Notes: generated from the letters alone by a model not told the origin. Shown: positions 1-6,762, counted from the first letter of the stretch. The stretch is DNA of 7,076 nt from Lachnoclostridium sp. UBA2905 (GCA_002349525.1 DEDL01000006.1:1-7076), one strand, 5' to 3'. A program made the numbers and translations.

Positions 1-338
1 TCTGTTACCTTCTCACCAAGATAAGCTTCTGCATCAGCTTTAAGCTTCTGAAGAATAAATGCTGAAATTTCCTCTGGTGAATACTTCTTATCATCAATTG
101 TTACTCTGTAATCTGTTCCCATATGTCTCTTAATAGAAGAGATTGTCTTATCTGCATTAGTTACAGCCTGACGCTTTGCTGTCTCACCTACAAGTCTTTC
201 ACCTGTCTTTGAAAAAGCAACAACTGAAGGAGTTGTTCTTGCTCCTTCTGTGTTAGTGATAACTACAGGTTTTCCACCTTCCATAACTGCAACACATGAG
301 TTAGTAGTTCCTAAATCAATACCAATAATCTTTCCCAT
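1..338 (-). CDS. dnaK: Hsp70 chaperone DnaK, N-terminal part (gene continues past left edge)
   Basis: DnaK is the cytoplasmic ATP-dependent Hsp70 chaperone; it works with GrpE and DnaJ. The visible 112 codons encode the start of the actin-like ATPase domain: the protein begins MGKIIGIDLGTTNSCVAVME, which contains the phosphate-1 loop (GIDLGTTNS), followed by TPSVVAF and VGETAKRQAV, all typical of DnaK. The start at 338 is chosen because AAAGGA (352-347) lies 8 nt upstream; an in-frame ATG at 347 would overlap that site and is unlikely. The gene is third in the hrcA-grpE-dnaK operon. The 85-bp gap after grpE (339-423) is very AT-rich. It has no second CIRCE and no convincing promoter, so dnaK is probably transcribed from the hrcA promoter. 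The rest of the ATPase domain and the substrate-binding domain lie outside the window. Confidence 0.98.
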   Translation of the reverse strand, partial: MGKIIGIDLGTTNSCVAVMEGGKPVVITNTEGARTTPSVVAFSKTGERLVGETAKRQAVTNADKTISSIKRHMGTDYRVTIDDKKYSPEEISAFILQKLKADAEAYLGEKVT

Positions 339-423
339 ATCTGTCATCCTTTCTTTCTACATAAATATAATATATTAAATAATTATAATTAGTTAGCTTA
401 AATTATCTATCAGCTTATAATCA

Positions 424-1068
424 CTAATTAGCTACCTTAACCATGCTGTAACGAATTACGTTGTCCTTATACTTATAACCCTTCTGTAATTCCTCTGCTA
501 CAACATTATCACCAAATGAATCATCATCCACATGCATTACTGCATTATGAAGATTAGGATCAAATTCCTTGCCCTCAGCCTCTATTACTTCTACTCCGGC
601 TTCGCCTAATGTTGAAATGAACTGGTCATATACCTTTTTCATTCCTTTCACAAAAGGATCATCCTTATTGTCATCTGTTACACTTGCAAAACCTCTTTCA
701 AAGTTATCGATAAGAGGGATAACTTTTTCAATTATTGTCTTGGCACCCATATCAAACATTGCTGTCTTTTCCTTATCTGTACGTTTTCTGTAATTATCGT
801 ACTCAGCTGCCATTCTCATAAGCTTATCATTAAGCTCATCTATCTTTTCATCCTTCTTATCTTTCTTATCCTTTTTGCCAAATATCTTTGACTTACCTTT
901 TTCGCCACTCTCAGCTGACTTGTCATCAGCCTTTGCTTCTGCATCTGATTCAGCTTCTGCAGCAGTTTCTATATCCTTATCTGCTGATGTATCATTAACT
1001 GCTTCATCATTTATCTTTTCGTCTGCTACTGCTTCATCAGTAACCTTCTTTGATTTATCTGTATTCAT
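424..1068 (-). CDS. grpE: Nucleotide exchange factor GrpE
   Basis: GrpE is the homodimeric cochaperone that releases ADP from DnaK. At 214 residues it is at the upper end of the usual size. Residues 1-60 are a highly acidic, low-complexity and probably disordered tail rich in D, E, A and K, and about 61-75 form a lysine/aspartate cluster (KKDKKDKKDEK). The long dimerisation helix follows (LNDKLMRMAAEYDNYRKRT near 79-97). The C-terminal beta domain carries the GrpE signature from FDPNLHNAVMHV (residue 169 on) through ELQKGYKYKDNVIRYSMVKV. The ATG is preceded by GGAGG (1079-1075) with a 6-nt spacer. That site fills the 15-bp gap after hrcA, so translation of the two genes is closely coupled. 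Regulation is expected through the CIRCE operator ahead of hrcA. Confidence 0.98.
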   Translation of the reverse strand: MNTDKSKKVTDEAVADEKINDEAVNDTSADKDIETAAEAESDAEAKADDKSAESGEKGKSKIFGKKDKKDKKDEKIDELNDKLMRMAAEYDNYRKRTDKEKTAMFDMGAKTIIEKVIPLIDNFERGFASVTDDNKDDPFVKGMKKVYDQFISTLGEAGVEVIEAEGKEFDPNLHNAVMHVDDDSFGDNVVAEELQKGYKYKDNVIRYSMVKVAN

Positions 1069-1083
1069 GTGAATCCTCCATTC

Positions 1084-2106
1084 CTACTTTTTAAATATAG
1101 CGTCTAACTGCTTCATAGTATTCTCAAGTGTACCTACGACCTTCTCATAATCCATTCTCTTAGGTCCTACAATACCAATCTTGCCATATACGCCTTCATC
1201 AATATGATAAGTTGCCGTTACCACTGAACAATCCTTCATAGCTTCTACTGGAGACTCATCTCCAATGTAAACCTGAATATTATGATCTGTGTCATCTCCC
1301 GATGCATTAATCCAGTGACTCAATGTATCCTTCTCTTCAAGGATTGATAAAAGCTTTGTCGCCTTCTCTTTATCACTAAGCTCCGGATATTTGAGAATGT
1401 TAGTTGCACCGGAAGTAATCATAACATAATCATCTTCTTCTGCAACTGCTGCTGCAATAGCATCAAGTATAACGCCTACAACACCTGCATACTGTCCTGC
1501 CTGCTCCTTCATCTTATGGATAAGAGCCATGTTGATCTCAGTAAGATCAAGACCATCTAATGCAGTATTAAGAAGGAAATTAATCTGTGGAACCTGACTC
1601 TCTTCAATAGGTTCTGTGAGATTAACAAACTTATCTTTAACAATATTGCCTTCTATAACAATAATAACTAACAGCTGGGTCTCGTTAACCATACTAAGCT
1701 GTGTGAACTTAACTTTCTTATGTTCATACTTTGGTTTTGAAACAAGTGTCGTATAGTTGGTATTCTCTGAAAGAAGCCTTGCCACCTGCTTAAGTACTGT
1801 CTCAAGCTTATCTGTCTTTTCAAGAAATAAATCCTTGATGTCAGCAACTTCCCTATCCTTCTTCTCAAGCATTGTATCAACATATAATCTATATCCCTTA
1901 TCTGAAGGAATACGGCCTGCTGATGTATGTGGCTGCAATATATATCCCATATCTTCAAGGTCAGACATCTCATTGCGAATTGTTGCTGAACTCAAATTCA
2001 GATCCGTATACTTGGAAATTGTTCTTGAACCAACAGGTTCGCCCGTTTCCATGTAATTCTGGATAATGGCCTGCAATATTTTCAATTTTCTTTCATCCAT
2101 ATCCAT
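1084..2106 (-). CDS. hrcA: Heat-inducible transcription repressor HrcA
   Basis: HrcA is the repressor of class I heat-shock genes: it binds CIRCE as a dimer and is kept active by GroEL in studied Firmicutes. The 340-residue length is normal for the family. The N-terminal winged helix-turn-helix is clear: residues 5-70 contain LKILQAIIQNYMETGEPVGS, then SSATIRNEMSDLEDMGY and QPHTSAGRIPSDKGYRLYVD, which are the hallmark HrcA motifs. The remainder matches the GAF-like and dimerisation part, with a conserved region near the end (DEGVYGKIGIVGPKRMDYEK). The start at 2106 has GGAG 9 nt upstream; an internal ATG at 2100 is in frame but further from that site. First gene of the operon, with CIRCE 32 bp upstream of its start, so it is autoregulated. 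Confidence 0.98.
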   Translation of the reverse strand: MDMDERKLKILQAIIQNYMETGEPVGSRTISKYTDLNLSSATIRNEMSDLEDMGYILQPHTSAGRIPSDKGYRLYVDTMLEKKDREVADIKDLFLEKTDKLETVLKQVARLLSENTNYTTLVSKPKYEHKKVKFTQLSMVNETQLLVIIVIEGNIVKDKFVNLTEPIEESQVPQINFLLNTALDGLDLTEINMALIHKMKEQAGQYAGVVGVILDAIAAAVAEEDDYVMITSGATNILKYPELSDKEKATKLLSILEEKDTLSHWINASGDDTDHNIQVYIGDESPVEAMKDCSVVTATYHIDEGVYGKIGIVGPKRMDYEKVVGTLENTMKQLDAIFKK

Positions 2107-2138
2107 GTTATCACTCTCCGTCTGTCACCTTGTAATTG

Positions 2139-2165
2139 TTAGCACTCGCTTTGATAGAGTGCTAA
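2139..2165 (-). promoter_or_regulatory. CIRCE operator (HrcA binding site)
   Basis: A perfect inverted repeat TTAGCACTC-N9-GAGTGCTAA, identical to the CIRCE consensus of Firmicutes. It lies between the predicted hrcA promoter and the hrcA start codon, in the 5' untranslated region. Bound HrcA would block transcription of hrcA, grpE and dnaK. It is the only CIRCE in the window. Confidence 0.98.
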
Positions 2166-2181
2166 TCTTTTGTTTATTGAT

Positions 2182-2210
2182 AATTTAGCACCTTACATTT
2201 TATTTGTCAA
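2182..2210 (-). promoter_or_regulatory. Sigma-A-type promoter of the hrcA operon
   Basis: On the minus strand TTGACA (2210-2205, perfect -35) is followed after exactly 17 nt by TAAATT (2187-2182, a 4/6 match to -10). An A/T-run just upstream (2217-2231) could serve as an UP element. The predicted transcription start near 2175 puts CIRCE about 10 nt downstream, the usual arrangement for HrcA-controlled promoters. Confidence 0.8.
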
Positions 2211-2289
2211 GCATATTTAAAAAAAAATTTAATTCAAATACCGCCTTGATTCCTTGGCTTAATTTCCTGACTTGGTTTTTCACTCACAT

Positions 2290-2322
2290 AAAAAGAATCC
2301 CCCATTTTTGAATGAGGGATTC
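2290..2322 (-). terminator. Intrinsic terminator, minus strand
   Basis: Read on the minus strand, GAATCCC and GGGATTC arms (7 bp) enclose one mismatch and a further 4-bp stem (CATT/AATG) with a 4-nt loop; the stem occupies 2295-2322 and is followed by five T residues (2294-2290). It is the first convincing terminator downstream of secDF and lies about 215 bp after its stop codon, so it would give that transcript a long 3' untranslated region. It also insulates the hrcA promoter from read-through. Confidence 0.8.
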
Positions 2323-2537
2323 AAATCTGACAATTCTTATCTGCCTGAGATAATAAGGACCAGACAAATAGTGTTACACCAATAATGTTGTACTAATAAT
2401 GTTGTACTAATAATGCTACACTTATAACATTACACATATAATATAGAAGAAACCCATATTAATGTCATGTTAATATCTTATTATTAATCTCTTCCAATAC
2501 TATCTCTGTTGCTTTCACAATTTTCTGTCACTATCTA
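2323..2537. other. Non-coding region between secDF and the terminator
   Basis: No convincing gene is seen on either strand. The longest small frame with an ATG on the minus strand is 12 codons (starting near 2468, MTLIWVSSILYV) and has no ribosome binding site. The stretch holds the 14-bp tandem repeat (2367-2436) and an AT-only inverted repeat ATATTAA-N7-TTAATAT (2456-2476) that lacks a T-tract. Together with 2107-2322 (operator, promoter, terminator) it makes up the 431-bp gene-free stretch between hrcA and secDF. Confidence 0.6.
2367..2436. repeat. Degenerate 14-bp tandem repeat, five units
   Basis: Five consecutive 14-bp units can be lined up without gaps: aatagtgttacacc, aataatgttgtact, aataatgttgtact, aataatgctacact, tataacattacaca. 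Units two and three (2381-2408) are identical, unit four differs at two positions, and units one and five are more diverged. A further half unit (tataat) may follow at 2437. The array lies in the presumed 3' untranslated region of secDF. No function can be assigned. Confidence 0.85.
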
Positions 2538-4805
2538 TTATTTCTCTTTACTATTTGCTTTTCTCTTATTCTTAGCATTCTTAAATACATAGTAAAGTGC
2601 ACCTGCTATACAGATTGATGAATAGCATCCGCAAACGATACCGGCAAGAAGTGGAATAGCAAACTGTCTTACTGAGTCAACACCAAGGATTACAAGCATG
2701 ATAACCATGAATGCTGTAGTAAGTGATGTATTGATACTACGGTCTATTGTCTGGCTTACACTAAGGTTAACAACTTCAGCAAGCTTATCTCTGCCCGGCT
2801 TAGCCTGTGCATTCTCACGGATACGGTCAAATACAACGATTGTTGCATTGATTGAGTAACCTACGATTGTAAGCATACATGCAATGAACGTGTTACCAAC
2901 TGAAATCCAGTTCTTGAATATTGCATAAACCATAAGTACAACAAGTACGTCATGAATAAGTGCAAGTACTGATGCAGCACCAAATGAGAGGTCCTTGAAA
3001 CGGATCCAGATATAGATAAGCATACAAATTGCTGCAATAAGTACGGCAACAATAGCATCTGATCTCATCTCATCACTGACTGTAGCACTGATTGTCTCTG
3101 TCTGAATGTTACCTTCAAGAATAGCATATTTTGAACCGATAAGTGCCTCTGTAAGAGCGCCACTCTCTTCAACTGTAAGTTCATTAGTCTTAACAAGAAC
3201 TGCGTTCTCTGCTTCGACATCTGAAATTTCAACTTCGTTAGTCTTAGTATTATCTTTGAAAATCTTCTCAATATCTGACTTAACATCAGGTGTAATCTGT
3301 GTTCCATCATTAAATGTAATCTGTGTTGATGTACCACCTACGAAATCAAGACCATAGTTAAGGATCTGACCTGTTGTTGCATAGTTGAAAATAAGTCCTC
3401 CAACACAAAGTAATATAAGTACTCCAGATATAGCAAAGAACTTAACTTTGTTTCCAACGAAATTAAATACCCTGGCATTCTTCTGAATTCCGTAAAGCTT
3501 CTCTCCTGAACATCCAAGATTATAAAATGCATTAAGAATAATCTTTGTGATGTAAAGAGCTGTAATCATTGAAATGATAATACCTATTGCAAGTGTCTGA
3601 GCAAATCCCTTAACAGTACCTGAACCTAAGAACCAGAGAACTGCAGCTGCAATAAGTGTTGTAACGTTACCATCTACAATAGCTGATGTAGCCTTGTCAA
3701 AACCAATCTTAATTGATGACTTAACTGTTTTACCTGAAGCAATCTCTTCACGGATACGTGTGAATATGATTACGTTAGCATCTACCGCCATACCTACTGA
3801 AAGGATTACACCGGCAATACCAGGAAGAGTAAGTGTAACATCTAACCAGTTAATCGCAAGCATTACTGCTCCTATGTAGAACACAAGGGCAAGTACTGCT
3901 GATAAACCTGGAAGTCTGTAATATGCAATCATAAATACAACAAGTAATATGAAACCGATAAGAGCTGCAATAAGACTTGTGTTGATAGCTTCTGCTCCAA
4001 GCTTAGCTCCAACAACGTTAAATCTAAGAACCTTAAGTTCAATAGGAAGAGCTCCAATACGGATTGTAGTTGCAAGAGCTTCTGCATCTTCCATTGTCTC
4101 AAAGTTTCCACTGATTACACACTCACCATCTGTAATAGGATTCTTAACTGATGGTGAAGAAATAACTATATTATCATATACAATATGAATAGGTTCATTA
4201 TTATTGTTGTAAGCCTCTGTTGAAGCCTGAGCAAACTTGTTAGCTCCGGCACCTGTAAATGAAAGCTGAACAACATTCTCTGTCATTCCAGTCTGTGGAT
4301 CCTTCTGTGCTACACCTGAAGCTGTATCAATATCTGAACCGTCGCAGATAACTGAACTGAACTGAACACCGTCATCAAATACGATCTGTCCCTGCTCATT
4401 GGTTGTGTATGAGTAGTTCTTGATTGCTTCCTGATAAACCGCCTCAGAAATGAAATACATTGAACCGGCACTACCCATTTTCTTAAGAGTTTCTCTTGCA
4501 TCCTTAGCACCAGGAATGTCTACGTTAATTCTGTTTTCACCTTCCTGGTAAACCTGAGATTCTGTATTATAACTTTCAGCACGTTTCTGAAGCTTATATA
4601 CTGTATCGCTCATCTGTTTCTGGTTGAAATCTCCAACTGTTTCGTAAGTAATACTTACACCACCGGCAAGGTCAAGACCAAGCAGAACATTCTTAGCACT
4701 ACCCTTATGCTGCTTTCCAAGGCCGATGAATACTGTTACTGCAAAAAATGCGATTATTGCAAATATAATAACCAGATGCAGTAAACCTTTCTTTACATTT
4801 TTCAT
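2538..4805 (-). CDS. secDF: Protein translocase subunit SecDF (SecD-SecF fusion)
   Basis: SecDF is an RND-family membrane protein that works with SecYEG and uses the proton gradient to pull preproteins outward. From the 4805 ATG it has 755 residues, similar to the fused SecDF of Bacillus (about 740). SecD half: TM1 at about 8-29, GLDLAGG at 43-49, the large P1 extracellular domain, then TM2-TM6 at about 278-425, with the conserved DANVIIFTRIREE (D342, TM4) and DGNVTT (D378). SecF half: TM7 at about 456-474, GLDFVGG at 485-491, TM8-TM12 from about 584, with GYSINATIVVFDRIREN and a conserved R689. The tail is basic and ends in tandem stops TAA TAG. Start choice is uncertain: ATG at 4805 is 11 nt after AAAGGAG (4823-4817), ATG at 4814 is only 2 nt from it, and a TTG at 4841 precedes it. 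SecF position 654 is Ala where Asp is usual. Confidence 0.96.
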   Translation of the reverse strand: MKNVKKGLLHLVIIFAIIAFFAVTVFIGLGKQHKGSAKNVLLGLDLAGGVSITYETVGDFNQKQMSDTVYKLQKRAESYNTESQVYQEGENRINVDIPGAKDARETLKKMGSAGSMYFISEAVYQEAIKNYSYTTNEQGQIVFDDGVQFSSVICDGSDIDTASGVAQKDPQTGMTENVVQLSFTGAGANKFAQASTEAYNNNNEPIHIVYDNIVISSPSVKNPITDGECVISGNFETMEDAEALATTIRIGALPIELKVLRFNVVGAKLGAEAINTSLIAALIGFILLVVFMIAYYRLPGLSAVLALVFYIGAVMLAINWLDVTLTLPGIAGVILSVGMAVDANVIIFTRIREEIASGKTVKSSIKIGFDKATSAIVDGNVTTLIAAAVLWFLGSGTVKGFAQTLAIGIIISMITALYITKIILNAFYNLGCSGEKLYGIQKNARVFNFVGNKVKFFAISGVLILLCVGGLIFNYATTGQILNYGLDFVGGTSTQITFNDGTQITPDVKSDIEKIFKDNTKTNEVEISDVEAENAVLVKTNELTVEESGALTEALIGSKYAILEGNIQTETISATVSDEMRSDAIVAVLIAAICMLIYIWIRFKDLSFGAASVLALIHDVLVVLMVYAIFKNWISVGNTFIACMLTIVGYSINATIVVFDRIRENAQAKPGRDKLAEVVNLSVSQTIDRSINTSLTTAFMVIMLVILGVDSVRQFAIPLLAGIVCGCYSSICIAGALYYVFKNAKNKRKANSKEK

Positions 4806-4853
4806 GTTCCTCATATCTCCTTTAAACAAAAAATAATACAATGCTAGTTACAG

Positions 4854-4883
4854 ATTATAACACATTTCATCAATAAAATGCAA
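4854..4883 (-). promoter_or_regulatory. Promoter of secDF (extended -10)
   Basis: On the minus strand a perfect TATAAT (4859-4854) is preceded by TG one base upstream, making an extended -10 (TGTTATAAT). A weak -35, TTGCAT (4883-4878), sits 18 nt upstream. The predicted start near 4847 leaves a leader of about 40 nt that contains the AAAGGAG ribosome binding site at 4823-4817. Confidence 0.75.
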
Positions 4884-4906
4884 TAGATTTAACACATTCT
4901 GATTAG

Positions 4907-4933
4907 CATATTCATTCATTGTTAAAGAATATG
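4907..4933. repeat. Inverted repeat, 7-bp arms, in the divergent promoter region
   Basis: CATATTC (4907-4913) and GAATATG (4927-4933) form a perfect dyad with a 13-bp centre. It lies upstream of the secDF -35 element and beside the 11-bp direct repeat, so it could be an operator for either gene. In such AT-rich DNA a chance match is quite possible. Confidence 0.4.
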
Positions 4934-4941
4934 TAAAAAAG

Positions 4942-4985
4942 TAATAACATCTTAATAACATCTGATTGTAATTAATACTTATAAT
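4942..4985 (+). promoter_or_regulatory. 11-bp tandem repeat upstream of a -10 element, possible activator site
   Basis: TAATAACATCT occurs twice in perfect tandem (4942-4952 and 4953-4963). The 11-bp period places TAACAT on the same face of the helix, as in sites for OmpR/PhoB/PhoP-family response regulators. A perfect TATAAT follows at 4980-4985, and the position 17 nt upstream of it (AACATC, 4957-4962) is a poor -35 lying inside the repeat. That is the arrangement of an activator-dependent promoter reading toward the deacetylase gene. Two further, weaker matches continue the 11-bp phase upstream (TTAAAG at 4922, GTAAAA at 4933). The repeat is seen directly; the regulator is inference. Confidence 0.5.
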
Positions 4986-4997
4986 AGTGATTGAGTT

Positions 4998-5027
4998 TTG
5001 AATTTTGGCCTGCTTATTCCATATTAT
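4998..5027 (+). promoter_or_regulatory. Candidate promoter of the polysaccharide deacetylase gene
   Basis: TTGAAT (4998-5003) and TATTAT (5022-5027) are separated by 18 bp and face the deacetylase gene, giving a predicted leader of about 93 nt. It is one of three candidate promoter positions in this interval, and the sequence alone does not decide which is used. Confidence 0.45.
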
Positions 5028-5069
5028 AGCATTTTGATTTCTATCAGGATTAAAATTATTTGATCCACA

Positions 5070-5098
5070 TTAAAATAATTTGACAAATATGCTACAAT
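5070..5098 (+). promoter_or_regulatory. Proximal candidate promoter of the polysaccharide deacetylase gene
   Basis: An extended -10, TGCTACAAT (5090-5098), lies 17 bp after a weak -35 TTAAAA (5070-5075). A perfect TTGACA at 5080-5085 is too close to this -10 (7 bp) and to TATAAA at 5099-5104 (13 bp) to act as a normal -35. The predicted start near 5105 leaves a leader of about 20 nt with AGGGG (5114-5118) as ribosome binding site. The -35 lies in the second copy of a direct repeat (5050-5063 and 5070-5083). Confidence 0.45.
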
Positions 5099-5126
5099 TA
5101 TAAAATCAACAAAAGGGGATAAAATC

Positions 5127-6686
5127 ATGAAATTAACACAGTACCAAAAAAGTCTCGTTCTAAGAGGCATCATTATTGTTGTTGCACTGGTTCTAATGAT
5201 TTTTGTAGTCAAAAAAATCAAGCACAGCAGCTTTATTGCATCATTACACAGCAATTCATCAGACACGATCGAAGCGCCAGACATCACCAAGGAAGATCAG
5301 AACAGTTATTCTGTTCCGCTCACCGGACTGTTATTTGACAATATATCAGACAGCAAGCAGATTGGTAAGACTGCCATTGCAAGTGACAGCACCACAGCTT
5401 ATGTATACAGCATATCCTATCCTTCAATTGGTGTGAAATCCATTGATTCTGTGCTGAATACAGATATCTCAGGTCAGATAAACTCATTTAAAGAAACATA
5501 TGCTTCTTACGGAGCAACTGATGAACACACAAGAGCAAGCCTTAACATAGATTACCAGTCTTACGTTACAGGAGACTCAATTGTTTCAGTTATATTTACT
5601 TCAACACTTAACCTTCCATTAACAAATGAAAGTATTACAAGCGTTGCAACACATAATTTTCTGCTTAAAACAGGGGAAGAGTTTACTTTTGACAGAATAA
5701 TGGCAGGTGACATTGACAAACTCTTCAGCACAAAAACCGCTTCTTATCTTGAAAATGATGACACTCTTAAAGAAACCATGTCAGACAAAGCCTACAAAGC
5801 AGGCTACGAGGCAGACATTAATAATTTTTCAAAGTTCACATTTTCCAATTCCGGTCTTTCATTATATTTTGAGCCGGGAAAAATTGCAGACAAAGCAGTT
5901 GGAGTTATAAGTGTAACCCTTCCACCTGATGTTGTACTTCCTTTCCTTATATACGATCCCTTCAAGCAGGTAACTCTCCCTCCTGAAGGTCAGTCAGGAA
6001 ACAGTGCAGAGCCTGTAACTTCAGGAGCTATTACAATTCCAGAGGGTGCGGATCCACTTTATCAGGGCGAAATTGATCCTTCAAAGCCAATGATTGCACT
6101 TACATTTGATGATGGTCCAAGAAACCTTACAACAAACCGTATACTTGATACTCTTGAAAAATATGGCTGCCGTGCCACATTCTTTGTACTTGGAAGCAGA
6201 CTTTCATCAGAGATTGAAACCGCAAAACGTGCTCATGATCTTGGCTGTGATATTGGCAATCACACATTTGATCATATGCAGCTTAGTAAGTTAAGTAAAA
6301 AGGATATTAAAAAGCAGATTTCAAAAACCAACAAATATCTTATAGATAATGCAGGTTTTGAAACACAGTTTGTAAGAACCCCTTACGGTGAAACAACGGA
6401 TAAGGTTGTTAAAAATGTTAAATATCCTATCGTATTATGGAATATCGATACTGAAGACTGGCGTTCAAGAGATGCCAAAAAGATATATAATAAGGTTATG
6501 AAATGCAATATCGAAGATGGTGATATAATCCTTATGCACGACATATATGAAACAACTGCCGATGCAGTCAAAAAATTAGTTCCTAAGCTTCGAAAAGAGG
6601 GCTATCAGCTGGTAAGTATAAGCGAATTGTTCCAATACAAGGGAATAAGCCCTGATAGCTCAACGCATTATTTTAACATCAAATAA
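5127..6686 (+). CDS. Membrane-anchored polysaccharide deacetylase (DUF3298-NodB, PdaC-like)
   Basis: Probable extracytoplasmic N-deacetylase of peptidoglycan or another amino-sugar polymer (carbohydrate esterase family 4), 519 residues. A single membrane helix at about 14-28 after a short basic N-terminus (MKLTQYQKS) anchors it with the enzyme outside. Residues about 65-275 resemble the DUF3298-type domain found in PdaC and RsiV, followed by a P/G/S-rich linker (276-315). The NodB domain (about 319-502) is complete: TFDDGP (D328 catalytic base, D329 metal), HTFDH (H379 and H383 metal), RTPYG (R417; RPPYG is more usual), DTEDW (441-445) and LMHD (H471 catalytic acid), assigned by family comparison. 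AGGGG lies 8 nt before the ATG. It is transcribed divergently from secDF as a single gene closed by a strong terminator. The substrate sugar (GlcNAc or MurNAc) cannot be told from the sequence. The name pdaC would be inference, so no symbol is given. Confidence 0.92.
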   Translation: MKLTQYQKSLVLRGIIIVVALVLMIFVVKKIKHSSFIASLHSNSSDTIEAPDITKEDQNSYSVPLTGLLFDNISDSKQIGKTAIASDSTTAYVYSISYPSIGVKSIDSVLNTDISGQINSFKETYASYGATDEHTRASLNIDYQSYVTGDSIVSVIFTSTLNLPLTNESITSVATHNFLLKTGEEFTFDRIMAGDIDKLFSTKTASYLENDDTLKETMSDKAYKAGYEADINNFSKFTFSNSGLSLYFEPGKIADKAVGVISVTLPPDVVLPFLIYDPFKQVTLPPEGQSGNSAEPVTSGAITIPEGADPLYQGEIDPSKPMIALTFDDGPRNLTTNRILDTLEKYGCRATFFVLGSRLSSEIETAKRAHDLGCDIGNHTFDHMQLSKLSKKDIKKQISKTNKYLIDNAGFETQFVRTPYGETTDKVVKNVKYPIVLWNIDTEDWRSRDAKKIYNKVMKCNIEDGDIILMHDIYETTADAVKKLVPKLRKEGYQLVSISELFQYKGISPDSSTHYFNIK

Positions 6687-6704
6687 TACCACTTAAATTC
6701 AAGT

Positions 6705-6762
6705 AAGCCATGAATTCTTTAATATACCTGTAGCTAGTATTTAAGGAATTCATGGCTTTTTT
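6705..6762 (+). terminator. Long-stem intrinsic terminator after the deacetylase gene
   Basis: AAGCCATGAATTCTTTAA (6705-6722) pairs with TTAAGGAATTCATGGCTT (6741-6758), giving 18 pairs with a single G-U. A bulge and four more pairs (ATAC/GTAT) extend it toward the loop. Six T residues (6757-6762) follow. It begins 18 bp after the TAA stop. There is no matching T-tract on the minus strand, so it acts only rightward. Confidence 0.95.

Noticed and set aside
339..423. Separate promoter or CIRCE for dnaK in the grpE-dnaK gap
   Set aside because: TATAAT-like strings occur, but the gap is almost entirely A/T, no matching -35 is seen at proper spacing, and there is no CIRCE.
2405..2470. Short frame MTLIWVSSILYV in the region downstream of secDF
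   Set aside because: Only 12 codons, no ribosome binding site, and the same frame continues after the stop only through repeat sequence; not a supportable gene.
2456..2476. Inverted repeat ATATTAA-N7-TTAATAT considered as the secDF terminator
   Set aside because: The stem is made only of A-T pairs and lacks a T-tract on either strand, so it would not terminate efficiently.
4806..4841. secDF starting at the TTG at 4841
   Set aside because: It lies upstream of the AAAGGAG ribosome binding site (4823-4817) with none of its own, so a downstream ATG (4805, or 4814) is far more likely.
5080..5104. TTGACA with TATAAA as a standard promoter
   Set aside because: The spacer is only 13 bp, well short of the 16-18 bp that sigma-A promoters need.
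5024..5290. 88-codon minus-strand frame overlapping the deacetylase start
   Set aside because: Hydrophobic shadow of the membrane-helix coding region and AT-rich promoter; no ribosome binding site and it opposes a well-supported gene.
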